Source of the DNA: Cytophagales bacterium
GTDB lineage: Bacteria > Bacteroidota > Bacteroidia > Cytophagales > Cyclobacteriaceae
Assembly (NCBI GenBank): GCA_033344775.1
Contig: JAWPMT010000007.1
Location: 496,001 to 560,000, forward strand
Length of the DNA stretch: 64,000 nt
Direction of reading: 5' to 3'
Notes under the pieces: model-generated
The model's input: the letters and a program-made list of their open reading frames with translations, nothing else
Databases searched by the model: none
What the model was told of the DNA's origin: nothing
Shown here: positions 25,284 to 31,859 of the stretch, in pieces
Position numbering within the stretch: the stretch's first letter is position 1
Layout of the letters: each line of letters starts with the position of its first letter
Translations under genes and position numbers: made by a program

Positions 25284-25388
25284 ATGAACAAACACTTACA
25301 GCATATATGTCTCGACGATTTTCGTCAATTTCTGCCCTTGGAACCAAGGGACGGGACGCGTATGCTTTGTGAAAACTGGAATTTATAG
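25284..25388 (+). CDS. 34-aa peptide, small module 1
   Basis: A short frame (MNKHLQHICLDDFRQF...) placed between a promoter box and a strong terminator. A similar unit (36 aa, same order of promoter-like sequence, ORF and terminator, and a related TAGATAAA..ATCAA 3' leader) lies 417 bp downstream. The peptides are only weakly alike, so the transcript rather than the peptide could be the functional product. Confidence 0.35.
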   Translation: MNKHLQHICLDDFRQFLPLEPRDGTRMLCENWNL

Positions 25389-25420
25389 TCAAAGAACATA
25401 GATAAAACATCAAAAAGCAG

Positions 25421-25451
25421 AAGCGTCCCACGAAAGTCGGACGCTTTTTTT
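25421..25451 (+). terminator. Terminator of small module 1
   Basis: AAGCGTCC (25421-25428) pairs with GGACGCTT (25439-25446), followed by a T-run to 25451. Confidence 0.88.
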
Positions 25452-25700
25452 ATGTCAAATTTTGAAAAAAATGTTTGAAGCTTAGAAAAGCATAGCGATA
25501 GGATCTGAATGAGCAAACAATTGAGAGACAGGCAGTTGTGGTAATCATAAAAAACCCGCCGTGAGTGGGGTGGAATCCTATTGCCTATTTGGTAGTTAAC
25601 TAACTGATAATCAATTATTTAATTAAAAATATTTCTTGGTTTTTTCGGAAACCCTTATCACATTTGCACCGTTGATAAACAACACAAACACAGAAAGAAA

Positions 25701-25811
25701 ATGAACTTAATACACATACATATAGACCTCTTTTGTCAACCGCGGGATCAGTTTCGACTTGATCTTGAGTTGGAACAAGACCGTGTATTAAGGGATGTGA
25801 ATATGACATGA
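25701..25811 (+). CDS. 36-aa peptide, small module 2
   Basis: The ATG is preceded by an A-rich leader typical of Bacteroidota translation starts (AGAAAGAAAATG). The product is a short hydrophilic peptide (MNLIHIHIDLFCQPRDQF...). It is followed by TAGATAAA..ATATCAA and a terminator, paralleling module 1. It directly precedes the tRNA array. The peptide has no recognised family; a leader or small regulatory RNA is an alternative. Confidence 0.4.
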   Translation: MNLIHIHIDLFCQPRDQFRLDLELEQDRVLRDVNMT

Positions 25812-25843
25812 TCTAGATAAAGATATATCAAGTCAAAATAAGG

Positions 25844-25874
25844 AAGCATCCCACTAACACGGGATGCTTTTTTT
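25844..25874 (+). terminator. Terminator of small module 2
   Basis: AAGCATCCC (25844-25852) pairs with GGGATGCTT (25861-25869), followed by a T-run to 25874. The first tRNA of the array begins 9 bp later, so the array probably has its own promoter or depends on read-through. Confidence 0.9.
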
Positions 25875-25882
25875 GTTTGTAT

Positions 25883-25955
25883 GGAGCAGTGGCAGATGTG
25901 GTCAATGCGCTGGATTGAAGTCCCAGAGATACAGGTTCAATTCCTGTCTGTTCCA
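25883..25955 (+). tRNA. tRNA-Phe(GAA)-like, array position 1
   Basis: The acceptor GGAGCAG/CTGTTCC has one G-T pair. The anticodon loop TTGAAGT gives GAA (Phe). The innermost anticodon-stem pair is A-C (CTGGA/CCCAG), so the stem has only four good pairs. The T-arm is ACAGG-TTCAATT-CCTGT and the discriminator is A. The mismatch lowers confidence in function. Confidence 0.75.
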
Positions 25956-25961
25956 CGAAAT

Positions 25962-26036
25962 AGTACTGTAACTCAATTGGTTTAGAGTGCCCGACTGTCT
26001 CTCGGGTGGTTGCGGGTTCGAGTCCCGTCAGTACTG
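25962..26036 (+). tRNA. tRNA-Asp(GUC), array position 2
   Basis: The acceptor AGTACTG/CAGTACT is perfect. The anticodon stem is CCCGA/TCGGG with loop CTGTCTC, giving GTC (Asp). The T-arm is GCGGG-TTCGAGT-CCCGT. Discriminator G is as expected for Asp. Confidence 0.92.
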
Positions 26037-26042
26037 CTATAT

Positions 26043-26115
26043 CTGGGGAGATAACGGTTGGTTGTTTACCTGCTTTGGAAGCAGGGGGTCGTAGGTTCGA
26101 ATCCTACTCCTCAGA
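26043..26115 (+). tRNA. tRNA-Pro(UGG), array position 3
   Basis: The acceptor CTGGGGA/TCCTCAG has one G-T pair. The anticodon stem is CCTGC/GCAGG with loop TTTGGAA, giving TGG (Pro). The T-arm is GTAGG-TTCGAAT-CCTAC. Discriminator A fits Pro. Confidence 0.92.
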
Positions 26116-26125
26116 CTTATTTGAT

Positions 26126-26199
26126 GCTCCGTTCGTCTAGCTGGCCTAGGACACTCGACTTTCCCTCGAGAAACACGGGTTCGAGTCCCGTACGGAGTA
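26126..26199 (+). tRNA. tRNA-Glu(UUC), array position 4
   Basis: The acceptor GCTCCGT/ACGGAGT has an outer G-T pair. The anticodon stem is CTCGA/TCGAG with loop CTTTCCC, giving TTC (Glu). The T-arm is ACGGG-TTCGAGT-CCCGT and the discriminator is A. Confidence 0.92.
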
Positions 26200-26205
26200 C
26201 GATAT

Positions 26206-26278
26206 GGTGTCTTTAGTTTAACTGGTAAAATGCCTCTTTGTGAAGGAGGAGTCCAGGGTTCGAGTCCCGGAGACACCC
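26206..26278 (+). tRNA. tRNA-His(GUG), array position 5
   Basis: The acceptor GGTGTCT/AGACACC is perfect. The anticodon stem is CCTCT/GGAGG with loop TTGTGAA, giving GTG (His). Discriminator C is the His identity base, but the encoded base at -1 (26205) is T, not the usual G. The T-arm is CAGGG-TTCGAGT-CCCGG. Confidence 0.9.
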
Positions 26279-26282
26279 AAAT

Positions 26283-26355
26283 AGGAATGTAGTTCAATTG
26301 GATAGAATATTGGAGTTCGATCCCAAAGATGTGAGTTCGAGTCTTACCATTCCTA
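26283..26355 (+). tRNA. tRNA-Arg(UCG), array position 6
   Basis: The acceptor AGGAATG/CATTCCT is perfect. The anticodon loop GTTCGAT gives TCG (Arg). As in the first tRNA of the array, the innermost anticodon-stem pair is A-C (TTGGA/CCCAA). The T-arm is GTGAG-TTCGAGT-CTTAC and the discriminator is A. Confidence 0.82.
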
Positions 26356-26371
26356 CACATGTATTGAATAA

Positions 26372-26444
26372 TGGTCTTTGGTGTAATCGGTAAGCATATT
26401 TGACTTTGACTCAAATGGTTCAGGTTCGAGTCCTGGAAGGCCAT
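26372..26444 (+). tRNA. tRNA-Gln(UUG), array position 7
   Basis: The acceptor TGGTCTT/AAGGCCA has one T-G pair and a U-A first pair typical of Gln. The anticodon stem is TTTGA/TCAAA with loop CTTTGAC, giving TTG (Gln). The T-arm is TCAGG-TTCGAGT-CCTGG. The discriminator is T, unusual for Gln. Confidence 0.88.
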
Positions 26445-26454
26445 CTTATTAGAT

Positions 26455-26528
26455 ACCCTGTTGGTGGAATTGGTATACGCGCCTGACTTAGACTCAGGAT
26501 CTTGGGGGTTCGAGTCCCTCACAGGGTA
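26455..26528 (+). tRNA. tRNA-Leu(UAG) with short variable loop, array position 8
   Basis: The acceptor ACCCTGT/ACAGGGT is perfect. A Leu-type D-arm (GTGGAATTGGTATACGC) is present. The anticodon stem is CCTGA/TCAGG with loop CTTAGAC, giving TAG (Leu). The variable region is only ATCTT (5 nt) instead of a class II arm. The T-arm is GGGGG-TTCGAGT-CCCTC and the discriminator is A. Confidence 0.88.
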
Positions 26529-26531
26529 CAT

Positions 26532-26606
26532 GCGGAAGTAGGCAAATTAGGCAAAGCCGCCTCATTCAGAATGAGGTGTTTGAAGGTTCGACTCCTTTCT
26601 TCCGTA
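26532..26606 (+). tRNA. tRNA-Leu(CAG) with short variable loop, array position 9
   Basis: The acceptor GCGGAAG/CTTCCGT has an outer G-T pair. The anticodon stem is CCTCA/TGAGG with loop TTCAGAA, giving CAG (Leu). The variable region TGTTT is 5 nt. The D-arm (GGCAAATTAGGCAAAGCC) is not Leu-like, so the charged amino acid is less certain. The discriminator is A. Confidence 0.82.
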
Positions 26607-26611
26607 CAAAA

Positions 26612-26685
26612 GCGCCTATGGTGGAATTGGTATACACCACAGACTTAAAATCTGTGTTTTCTGGGTTCGAATCCCAGTAGGCGTA
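26612..26685 (+). tRNA. tRNA-Leu(UAA) with short variable loop, array position 10
   Basis: The acceptor GCGCCTA/TAGGCGT has an outer G-T pair. A Leu-type D-arm (GTGGAATTGGTATACAC) is present. The anticodon stem is ACAGA/TCTGT with loop CTTAAAA, giving TAA (Leu). The variable region GTTTT is 5 nt. The T-arm is CTGGG-TTCGAAT-CCCAG and the discriminator is A. Confidence 0.9.
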
Positions 26686-26696
26686 CAAAACAACGA

Positions 26697-26769
26697 TGGC
26701 CTGTAGCTCAAAGGTTAGAGCAGTACTCTTATAAGGTAAAGGTTCCGGGTTCAATCCCCGGCGGGCCGA
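26697..26769 (+). tRNA. tRNA-Ile(UAU), array position 11
   Basis: The acceptor TGGCCTG/CGGGCCG has T-G pairs. The anticodon loop CTTATAA gives TAT, which reads AUA. The anticodon stem GTACT/GGTAA has a terminal mismatch. The T-arm is CCGGG-TTCAATC-CCCGG and the discriminator is A. A UAU anticodon is unusual, since most bacteria read AUA with lysidine-modified CAU. Confidence 0.82.
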
Positions 26770-26773
26770 CTAA

Positions 26774-26845
26774 GAGCGAGTAGCCAAGTGGTAAGGCGGT
26801 GGTCTGCAAAATCACTATCCGCGGGTTCGATTCCCGCCTCGCTCT
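26774..26845 (+). tRNA. tRNA-Cys(GCA), array position 12
   Basis: The acceptor GAGCGAG/CTCGCTC is perfect. The anticodon loop CTGCAAA gives GCA (Cys). The T-arm is GCGGG-TTCGATT-CCCGC. Discriminator T is the Cys identity base. Confidence 0.94.
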
Positions 26846-26882
26846 CATTATAACACTACATAAGGAAAAGTAAATTCAAGTA

Positions 26883-27761
26883 TTAGAAGTACCCTTTATA
26901 GGATACTGGTGTCATGTGACAAATCATACTAAGTCCTCCTTGTTTCTGGAAAAGCTTCGCTTTCTTCTCAAAGTCAAATAGACGATACAGGTGATAGTTA
27001 CTGGCGTTTTCTTCGGAGAAAGACAGTTCATTCCTTGTAAAGTAGAACGGAGTTTCTTTGCCCAGCTTCGTGGTTTTAACTTCGATGTACTTATCAGTCC
27101 CATCAGGGTTCCTGGAGAGAATGTCAAACCCAAGTCCGTCACCTTCCTCTTTGGATACCCAACGAACGGAGTTCGCTAACTTTCCAGAAGAGGACTTTTT
27201 CAATTGCCATTTCTCATAATCAAATACGAATTCCTCACCTTGGAGGCCAAGCGACGTATTCTTTTGCTCAAGTTCTAGGTAGTTCCTCTTAATTGGAATT
27301 CTGCCATACGCTACTTCTGGTTCTGCGGCAATATTTGTATTTGGAGAAGGAGCTTCTACCAGTACTTTCGAGAAATCAATGTTTTGAATAGGTTCAATTC
27401 GTTTTTCAACAAATGCTTGAAAGAGGAGTTCTATTTCAGGGGTAAGCGTTATATGCTTAATGACTTGTGTTTCAAGTGCCTTTTGATAATTGAACCTGGG
27501 TAAATATCCTTTGATATAGAGCTGGCCCAGTTTGATCAGTACCGCACTAATATTTTGAAATTTGAATTCAATAGAGCCTTCTGATCTATTGTTGAGGAGT
27601 GGAAGTAGCCGTTTTCGATAAGATGCTTTGGTAAAGGGTTGGCCTTTAAGCTCCAAGCTCATCATCTCAAAGTAACATGAGACGATCAATTCTAATTCTA
27701 TTTTTCCCCAGCTATTCACTTTGACCTTGCTAAACGTAAGGCTTTTTACATACGAATTCAA
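26883..27761 (-). CDS. DUF3883 domain protein, restriction-like
   Basis: The 292-aa protein ends in a DUF3883-type PD-(D/E)xK fold: GLQGEEFVFDYEKW, then GDGLGFDILS (Asp) and YIEVKTT (Glu-x-Lys). DUF3883 domains occur in restriction and other anti-phage proteins. The N-terminal ~150 residues are helical and may recognise a target. It stands alone, convergent with the tRNA array and about 250 bp upstream of the divergently oriented Hachiman genes. Whether it acts alone or with neighbours is unknown. Confidence 0.78.
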   Translation of the reverse strand: MNSYVKSLTFSKVKVNSWGKIELELIVSCYFEMMSLELKGQPFTKASYRKRLLPLLNNRSEGSIEFKFQNISAVLIKLGQLYIKGYLPRFNYQKALETQVIKHITLTPEIELLFQAFVEKRIEPIQNIDFSKVLVEAPSPNTNIAAEPEVAYGRIPIKRNYLELEQKNTSLGLQGEEFVFDYEKWQLKKSSSGKLANSVRWVSKEEGDGLGFDILSRNPDGTDKYIEVKTTKLGKETPFYFTRNELSFSEENASNYHLYRLFDFEKKAKLFQKQGGLSMICHMTPVSYKGYF

Positions 27762-28012
27762 TTTAATTCATTGAATAGATATTTATTTTTTGTTTGGGAA
27801 TACCTTTCTTATCCAAAACAGTTATTTGCTTGACGAATTCAAAATGTAGTTTGGCGTACGATTATTGAATCTTCACGTACCATTAGTTTTTCTGCGTCGC
27901 GAATCTCTGAATTCCAGCCCTTTTCCTTGTTAAGAAATTCGCAAATGGGGTATTTGAAAAGTTAATTAGAATATACTTATTTGTAAGCATTGAACTTTGA
28001 AAACAATAACCA

Positions 28013-28930
28013 TTGCTGCCAAAATGTGAAATAGATGATAAATTCTTAGAGCTGTTCTATCATGAATTGGATGATCATAAATTGGAATCGGGTAATTCTT
28101 TGAATCTTTTCATTCCAATAATTTCAAATAATAAATTCGATTTTGATAGACTTCAAGACAGTTTATACGATATCATAATTACATACGCTCTTTCAAGAAG
28201 AACACAAGAAGAGATTGGTGGTCTAGGTGGCAGAAAATTTAAAGAGGCCGTTCAAAAATTAAGAAATAGCCGGGCTATTATTGATGAAGATCCTGACAAT
28301 AAAGAAGGGGAACTTGGGGAAATATTACTCTATTGCTTTCTTGAGTCTCATCTAAATGCGCCGAAAATAATTTCAAAACTGGAAATAAAAACCTCGGCTA
28401 ATGATAATGTAAAGGGATCAGATGGAATTCATATCAAAAATGTAGCTGCTAATGACTATCAATTGATTTTTGGTGAATCAAAGTTATATAGTGATTTAGA
28501 TGCCGGTATCAGAAAGGCATTTGGATCAATAAAGGATTTAATTGATAAATCTTTTAAAGACTTTGGTTTTGAAATAGGCCTATTAAATAGTCAATTGATT
28601 AAGGAATCTGTTGATGATGAACAATATCAAATATTGAAAAGCATAATAATTCCAAATGCTTCAGAAGATCAGTTCAATATGGATAAAGCATTTGGTATGT
28701 TCATTGGCTTTCAAATTGACGATAACGAATTTAGGAACCTGTCGAATTCTGAATACCGGAAAGAGGTTAGGGAGAGAGTAGTCGAAACTGTGATGGAGTG
28801 CATTAAGCTAATTAACGTTCAAATTGATAAAGAAGCTTTCAGGGGATATCCGATTTATATCTACTTATTACCTATCTCGAACATAGGTTCCACTCGCGTC
28901 CAGATGATTAATGAGCTGATCAACAAATAA
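28013..28930 (+). CDS. hamA: HamA, Hachiman defence nuclease subunit (DUF1837)
   Basis: The nuclease partner of the Hachiman anti-phage system. The DUF1837-like core shows GELGEILLYCFLE (Glu100, Glu103), KGSDGIHI (Asp137) and IFGESKLYSDL (Glu155-x-Lys157), a PD-(D/E)xK order. The start is TTG at 28013: an in-frame stop lies 6 bp upstream and no ATG fits. The helicase gene follows after 2 bp. In characterised Hachiman, HamB senses damaged or aberrant DNA and releases HamA to degrade DNA non-specifically. Confidence 0.88.
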   Translation: MLPKCEIDDKFLELFYHELDDHKLESGNSLNLFIPIISNNKFDFDRLQDSLYDIIITYALSRRTQEEIGGLGGRKFKEAVQKLRNSRAIIDEDPDNKEGELGEILLYCFLESHLNAPKIISKLEIKTSANDNVKGSDGIHIKNVAANDYQLIFGESKLYSDLDAGIRKAFGSIKDLIDKSFKDFGFEIGLLNSQLIKESVDDEQYQILKSIIIPNASEDQFNMDKAFGMFIGFQIDDNEFRNLSNSEYRKEVRERVVETVMECIKLINVQIDKEAFRGYPIYIYLLPISNIGSTRVQMINELINK

Positions 28931-28932
28931 CC

Positions 28933-31494
28933 ATGACAACTACAATAATTGACAGACTAAAAGAAGATGTACTTAGTAGCAAATACTTCAATGATCTATT
29001 TGTTAAAAGTTCTTCTTTATCTAGCAGGCCACTTCAACATAGATCGCATCAAAATGGGAATTTGACTAAGAAAGAACTTACTGACCTTTTAAGGTTTGCA
29101 GATATACTTTCTAATTCAGATGATTCTGTGGCTAGAAATAAATCATATCAGATAATAAGTAGCTTGAGCCAAGAATTTGGAAATAATAACATTTACCGAA
29201 TTTATTCTGAGGCGGTTCTTTCAAAAATTGGAAACTTCCCTGCTCTAAGTTTCATAAAATCACAATCGGATACATCCACATCGCTTCCAATAGAAAGAAG
29301 AGTCGACTTTAATCTAAAAAAGAATATTCAAAGGATTCCTGGAAGGTTGGATATTTCCTTCACAGATGTTCAATACCAATTATTTGAGAGCCTGCAATCA
29401 TCGAATTATTTTAGTTTCTCTGGCCCGACATCCATGGGAAAATCTTTCATTATAAAGATTTTCATTAAAGAGGCTTTGAATAATAAGCCTAAAGAGAACA
29501 TGGTGATTATGGTCCCTACCCGTGCTTTAATAAATCAATTTATTATTGAGTTACGTAATGAAATAGGGAGTGAAATCGAGAAAAACAATTATCGTTTATT
29601 CTCAAACTCGAACGTTGAAGAGCTTTCAGATAAAATTGCTTCGAATTATATATTAATCTTAACTCCTGAAAGGTTGATCAGTTACTTATCTCAGAAAGAG
29701 AATCCAGAGATCGGTTTTCTTTTTGTAGATGAGGCCCACAAGATAGCTTCAGAGAAAGATATCAGAAGTATAACTACTTATACGGCTGTTGAAAAAACGT
29801 TAAGAAGGTACCCTGGTTCAAAACTATATTTCGCATCCCCTAATGTTGAAAATCCTGAGGCTTTATTGAATTTATTTAATAAGGACTCGGGAAATAATCA
29901 TTTCAAAACGCAAGAATCACCTGTTGCTCAGAATTTATTTTTCATTGATTACATAGCCTCCAGGGTCGCTCAGTATATAGATGGTGAAGAACACGTCATA
30001 GAAAATAACTTTCTATCGTCATTTAAGAATATCTATGGGGTTATTCAATTCTTATCATCGGAGTTTAGCAATTTGGTTTATTGTAATTCTAGGACTCAAA
30101 CGATTGAGAGAGCCCGGCAATTCTGTGAGATGCAAAAACAAAAACTCACAAATGACAAAGAGGTAAGAACTGCTATTCGAAAAATAAAATCCTATGTTCA
30201 CAAAGATTATTATCTGGCTGAATTTCTTGAATATGGCGTGGCTTACCATTATGGTAATCTTCCTCAAATAATCAGGAATATCATTGAAGATCTTTTCCGT
30301 CAAGGAAAAATTAAATTTCTTTTTTGTACCTCTACTCTGTTGGAAGGTGTCAATTTGCCTTCCAAGAACTTGTTTATTCTTTCAAATAAGAATGGGCTTT
30401 CAAAGTTTAAACCAATTGATTTCTGGAATCTTGTAGGTCGCGCTGGACGTTTAACAAAAGAGCTTTTCGGAAATATATATTGCATAAGGGATGATGAAAA
30501 ACTATGGAAGGACACTAGCTTGTTTTCACGTCCAAAAATTGAAATCGAGCCATCAGTATCAAGTAATACTGAACGTAACATAACTAAGATTGAGAGCCTT
30601 TTACAGAATGAGTCAATTAAAGGGACAAAAACGGAACAGGATATTCTGAAATACATTGCTAATATCATATCCATTGATACCATGCAGATTTCAGAAAAGT
30701 ATAGAAGTCCACTCATTGATAAGTTGATTAGAGATAATGAGGAGAAAATTATTGAGTTGGCAAAGGAAAAATCTAGGAGTGTTCAGGTGCCCGTTTCAAT
30801 ATTATACTCTAATCAATCAATTGATGTAGGAGTTCAAGATCGTGCGTATAATTATTTGTTGAATTCTAATCAAAGTACGATTAAACTGCCTAATATATAT
30901 ACGCTCTCCTATTCCACTATTCTGGAAATATTGGATACATTTTATGAAATGTATAATTGGGCAGAATTTGAAAATGGAATTAATAACAGAAAATCATTGC
31001 GCTACTTCGCGTTATTGATGATTCAATGGATATCTGGCCAAACTTTAAATCAAATAATTAATCAAGCGATAGACTTTCAAAAGACAAACTCAACTTTTTA
31101 TGTCAATCATCAAAACGTCGGACCATTCAATCCTGGTGATAAAAGTCATGTAAATGAGATAATCAGCGATATAATTGAAAACATTGAAAAAGTCTTAAGA
31201 TTTCAATTTGAAAAGTATTTCAATCATTACCACATGCTCTTAAAAAATATCCTAGGTGAAGAAAATGCCGGTGAGAATTGGGCTTTACTTCTTGAGTATG
31301 GAACTAGAGATAGGATAGTAATTGCATTGCAAAATCTAGGTCTCTCTCGGCATGCAGCCCAGCAAATAAATAATAATCATAAGAATTGTCTTACGATAGA
31401 AGATAGCAAAATCATGACGATCAATAAAGCTCAACTTCTGTCACAGTTGGATAAAGAGGATATTACATATGAAGAGGTGTTAAAGGTTTTGTGA
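28933..31494 (+). CDS. hamB: HamB, Hachiman superfamily 2 helicase
   Basis: An 853-aa SF2 helicase and the sensor half of Hachiman. Walker A is SGPTSMGKSF (about residues 165-175), motif Ia is VPTRALINQF, motif II is VDEAHK, the C-terminal RecA domain has CTSTLLEGVNLP, and motif VI is VGRAGRLTKE. A ~300-residue helical C-terminal extension follows. It starts 2 bp after the hamA stop. It is the last gene of the island, ending 215 bp before the right attachment repeat. Confidence 0.92.
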   Translation: MTTTIIDRLKEDVLSSKYFNDLFVKSSSLSSRPLQHRSHQNGNLTKKELTDLLRFADILSNSDDSVARNKSYQIISSLSQEFGNNNIYRIYSEAVLSKIGNFPALSFIKSQSDTSTSLPIERRVDFNLKKNIQRIPGRLDISFTDVQYQLFESLQSSNYFSFSGPTSMGKSFIIKIFIKEALNNKPKENMVIMVPTRALINQFIIELRNEIGSEIEKNNYRLFSNSNVEELSDKIASNYILILTPERLISYLSQKENPEIGFLFVDEAHKIASEKDIRSITTYTAVEKTLRRYPGSKLYFASPNVENPEALLNLFNKDSGNNHFKTQESPVAQNLFFIDYIASRVAQYIDGEEHVIENNFLSSFKNIYGVIQFLSSEFSNLVYCNSRTQTIERARQFCEMQKQKLTNDKEVRTAIRKIKSYVHKDYYLAEFLEYGVAYHYGNLPQIIRNIIEDLFRQGKIKFLFCTSTLLEGVNLPSKNLFILSNKNGLSKFKPIDFWNLVGRAGRLTKELFGNIYCIRDDEKLWKDTSLFSRPKIEIEPSVSSNTERNITKIESLLQNESIKGTKTEQDILKYIANIISIDTMQISEKYRSPLIDKLIRDNEEKIIELAKEKSRSVQVPVSILYSNQSIDVGVQDRAYNYLLNSNQSTIKLPNIYTLSYSTILEILDTFYEMYNWAEFENGINNRKSLRYFALLMIQWISGQTLNQIINQAIDFQKTNSTFYVNHQNVGPFNPGDKSHVNEIISDIIENIEKVLRFQFEKYFNHYHMLLKNILGEENAGENWALLLEYGTRDRIVIALQNLGLSRHAAQQINNNHKNCLTIEDSKIMTINKAQLLSQLDKEDITYEEVLKVL

Positions 31495-31631
31495 TTGTAT
31501 ATTGAGTGTCAATTAAATATTACAGCTAATTATTAGACTCCTCTGCATACCATTTATACCAATTTCAAAATCTATGAATACGGCGATTTTAGAGGGGTTA
31601 GGGTTCGAATGCAAACCGTATTAAAAGGTTC

Positions 31632-31650
31632 GGTTAACAGGTAGGTTAAC
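31632..31650. promoter_or_regulatory. Direct GGTTAAC pair near the right end of the island
   Basis: GGTTAAC occurs at 31632-31638 and 31644-31650, 12 bp apart. The same core forms an inverted pair at 4506-4528 near the left end. It is a candidate arm-type site for the integrase or excisionase. A tRNA-like GGGTTCGAAT also lies at 31601-31610. Confidence 0.42.
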
Positions 31651-31708
31651 GAAATATAGAAAAGTTTTTAATTATTTGATATACAGGTATTTATAAGCAA
31701 AGTTGCAG

Positions 31709-31722
31709 TCCCTCCTCCTCTG
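31709..31722 (+). other. Right attachment-site core (attR)
   Basis: TCCCTCCTCCTCTG is an exact direct copy of the last 14 bases of tRNA-Ser (4379-4392). It lies 215 bp after hamB and before chromosomal-type genes. The remaining tRNA body is absent here, as expected for the displaced end. This sets the island at about 27.3 kb. Confidence 0.82.
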
Positions 31723-31802
31723 TATTTTCCTAAAGCTGCAGGTCGTTTTGCCTGACTGAACCGGAAAGTTTTCTGGTTAATCTTGGGGGCAATCATCATG
31801 AA

Positions 31803-31831
31803 ATAGCCGGAGAATTGGCTTCCCCGGCTAT
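31803..31831. terminator. Hairpin terminator downstream of the laminarinase
   Basis: ATAGCCGG (31803-31810) pairs with CCGGCTAT (31824-31831). It lies 29 bp beyond the 3' end of the leftward GH16 gene, in the right place for its terminator, although the T-run is weak. Confidence 0.6.
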
Positions 31832-31859
31832 ATGGATCGATGAGCTGGTTTAGCTGGTT

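Noticed and set aside
25325-25809. Minus-strand frames 25325-25516 and 25615-25809
   Set aside because: They cross the terminators of the two small plus-strand modules and have no protein character.
26037-26754. Minus-strand frames 26037-26531 and 26566-26754
   Set aside because: They are antisense readings of the tRNA array. Repeated residues such as RTRVSRG and SNPQDPES come from conserved T-arms.
4650-31722. Prophage
   Set aside because: No capsid, portal, terminase, tail or lysis genes are visible. The RteC/HTH/DnaC-like set points to a non-phage integrative element or a satellite.
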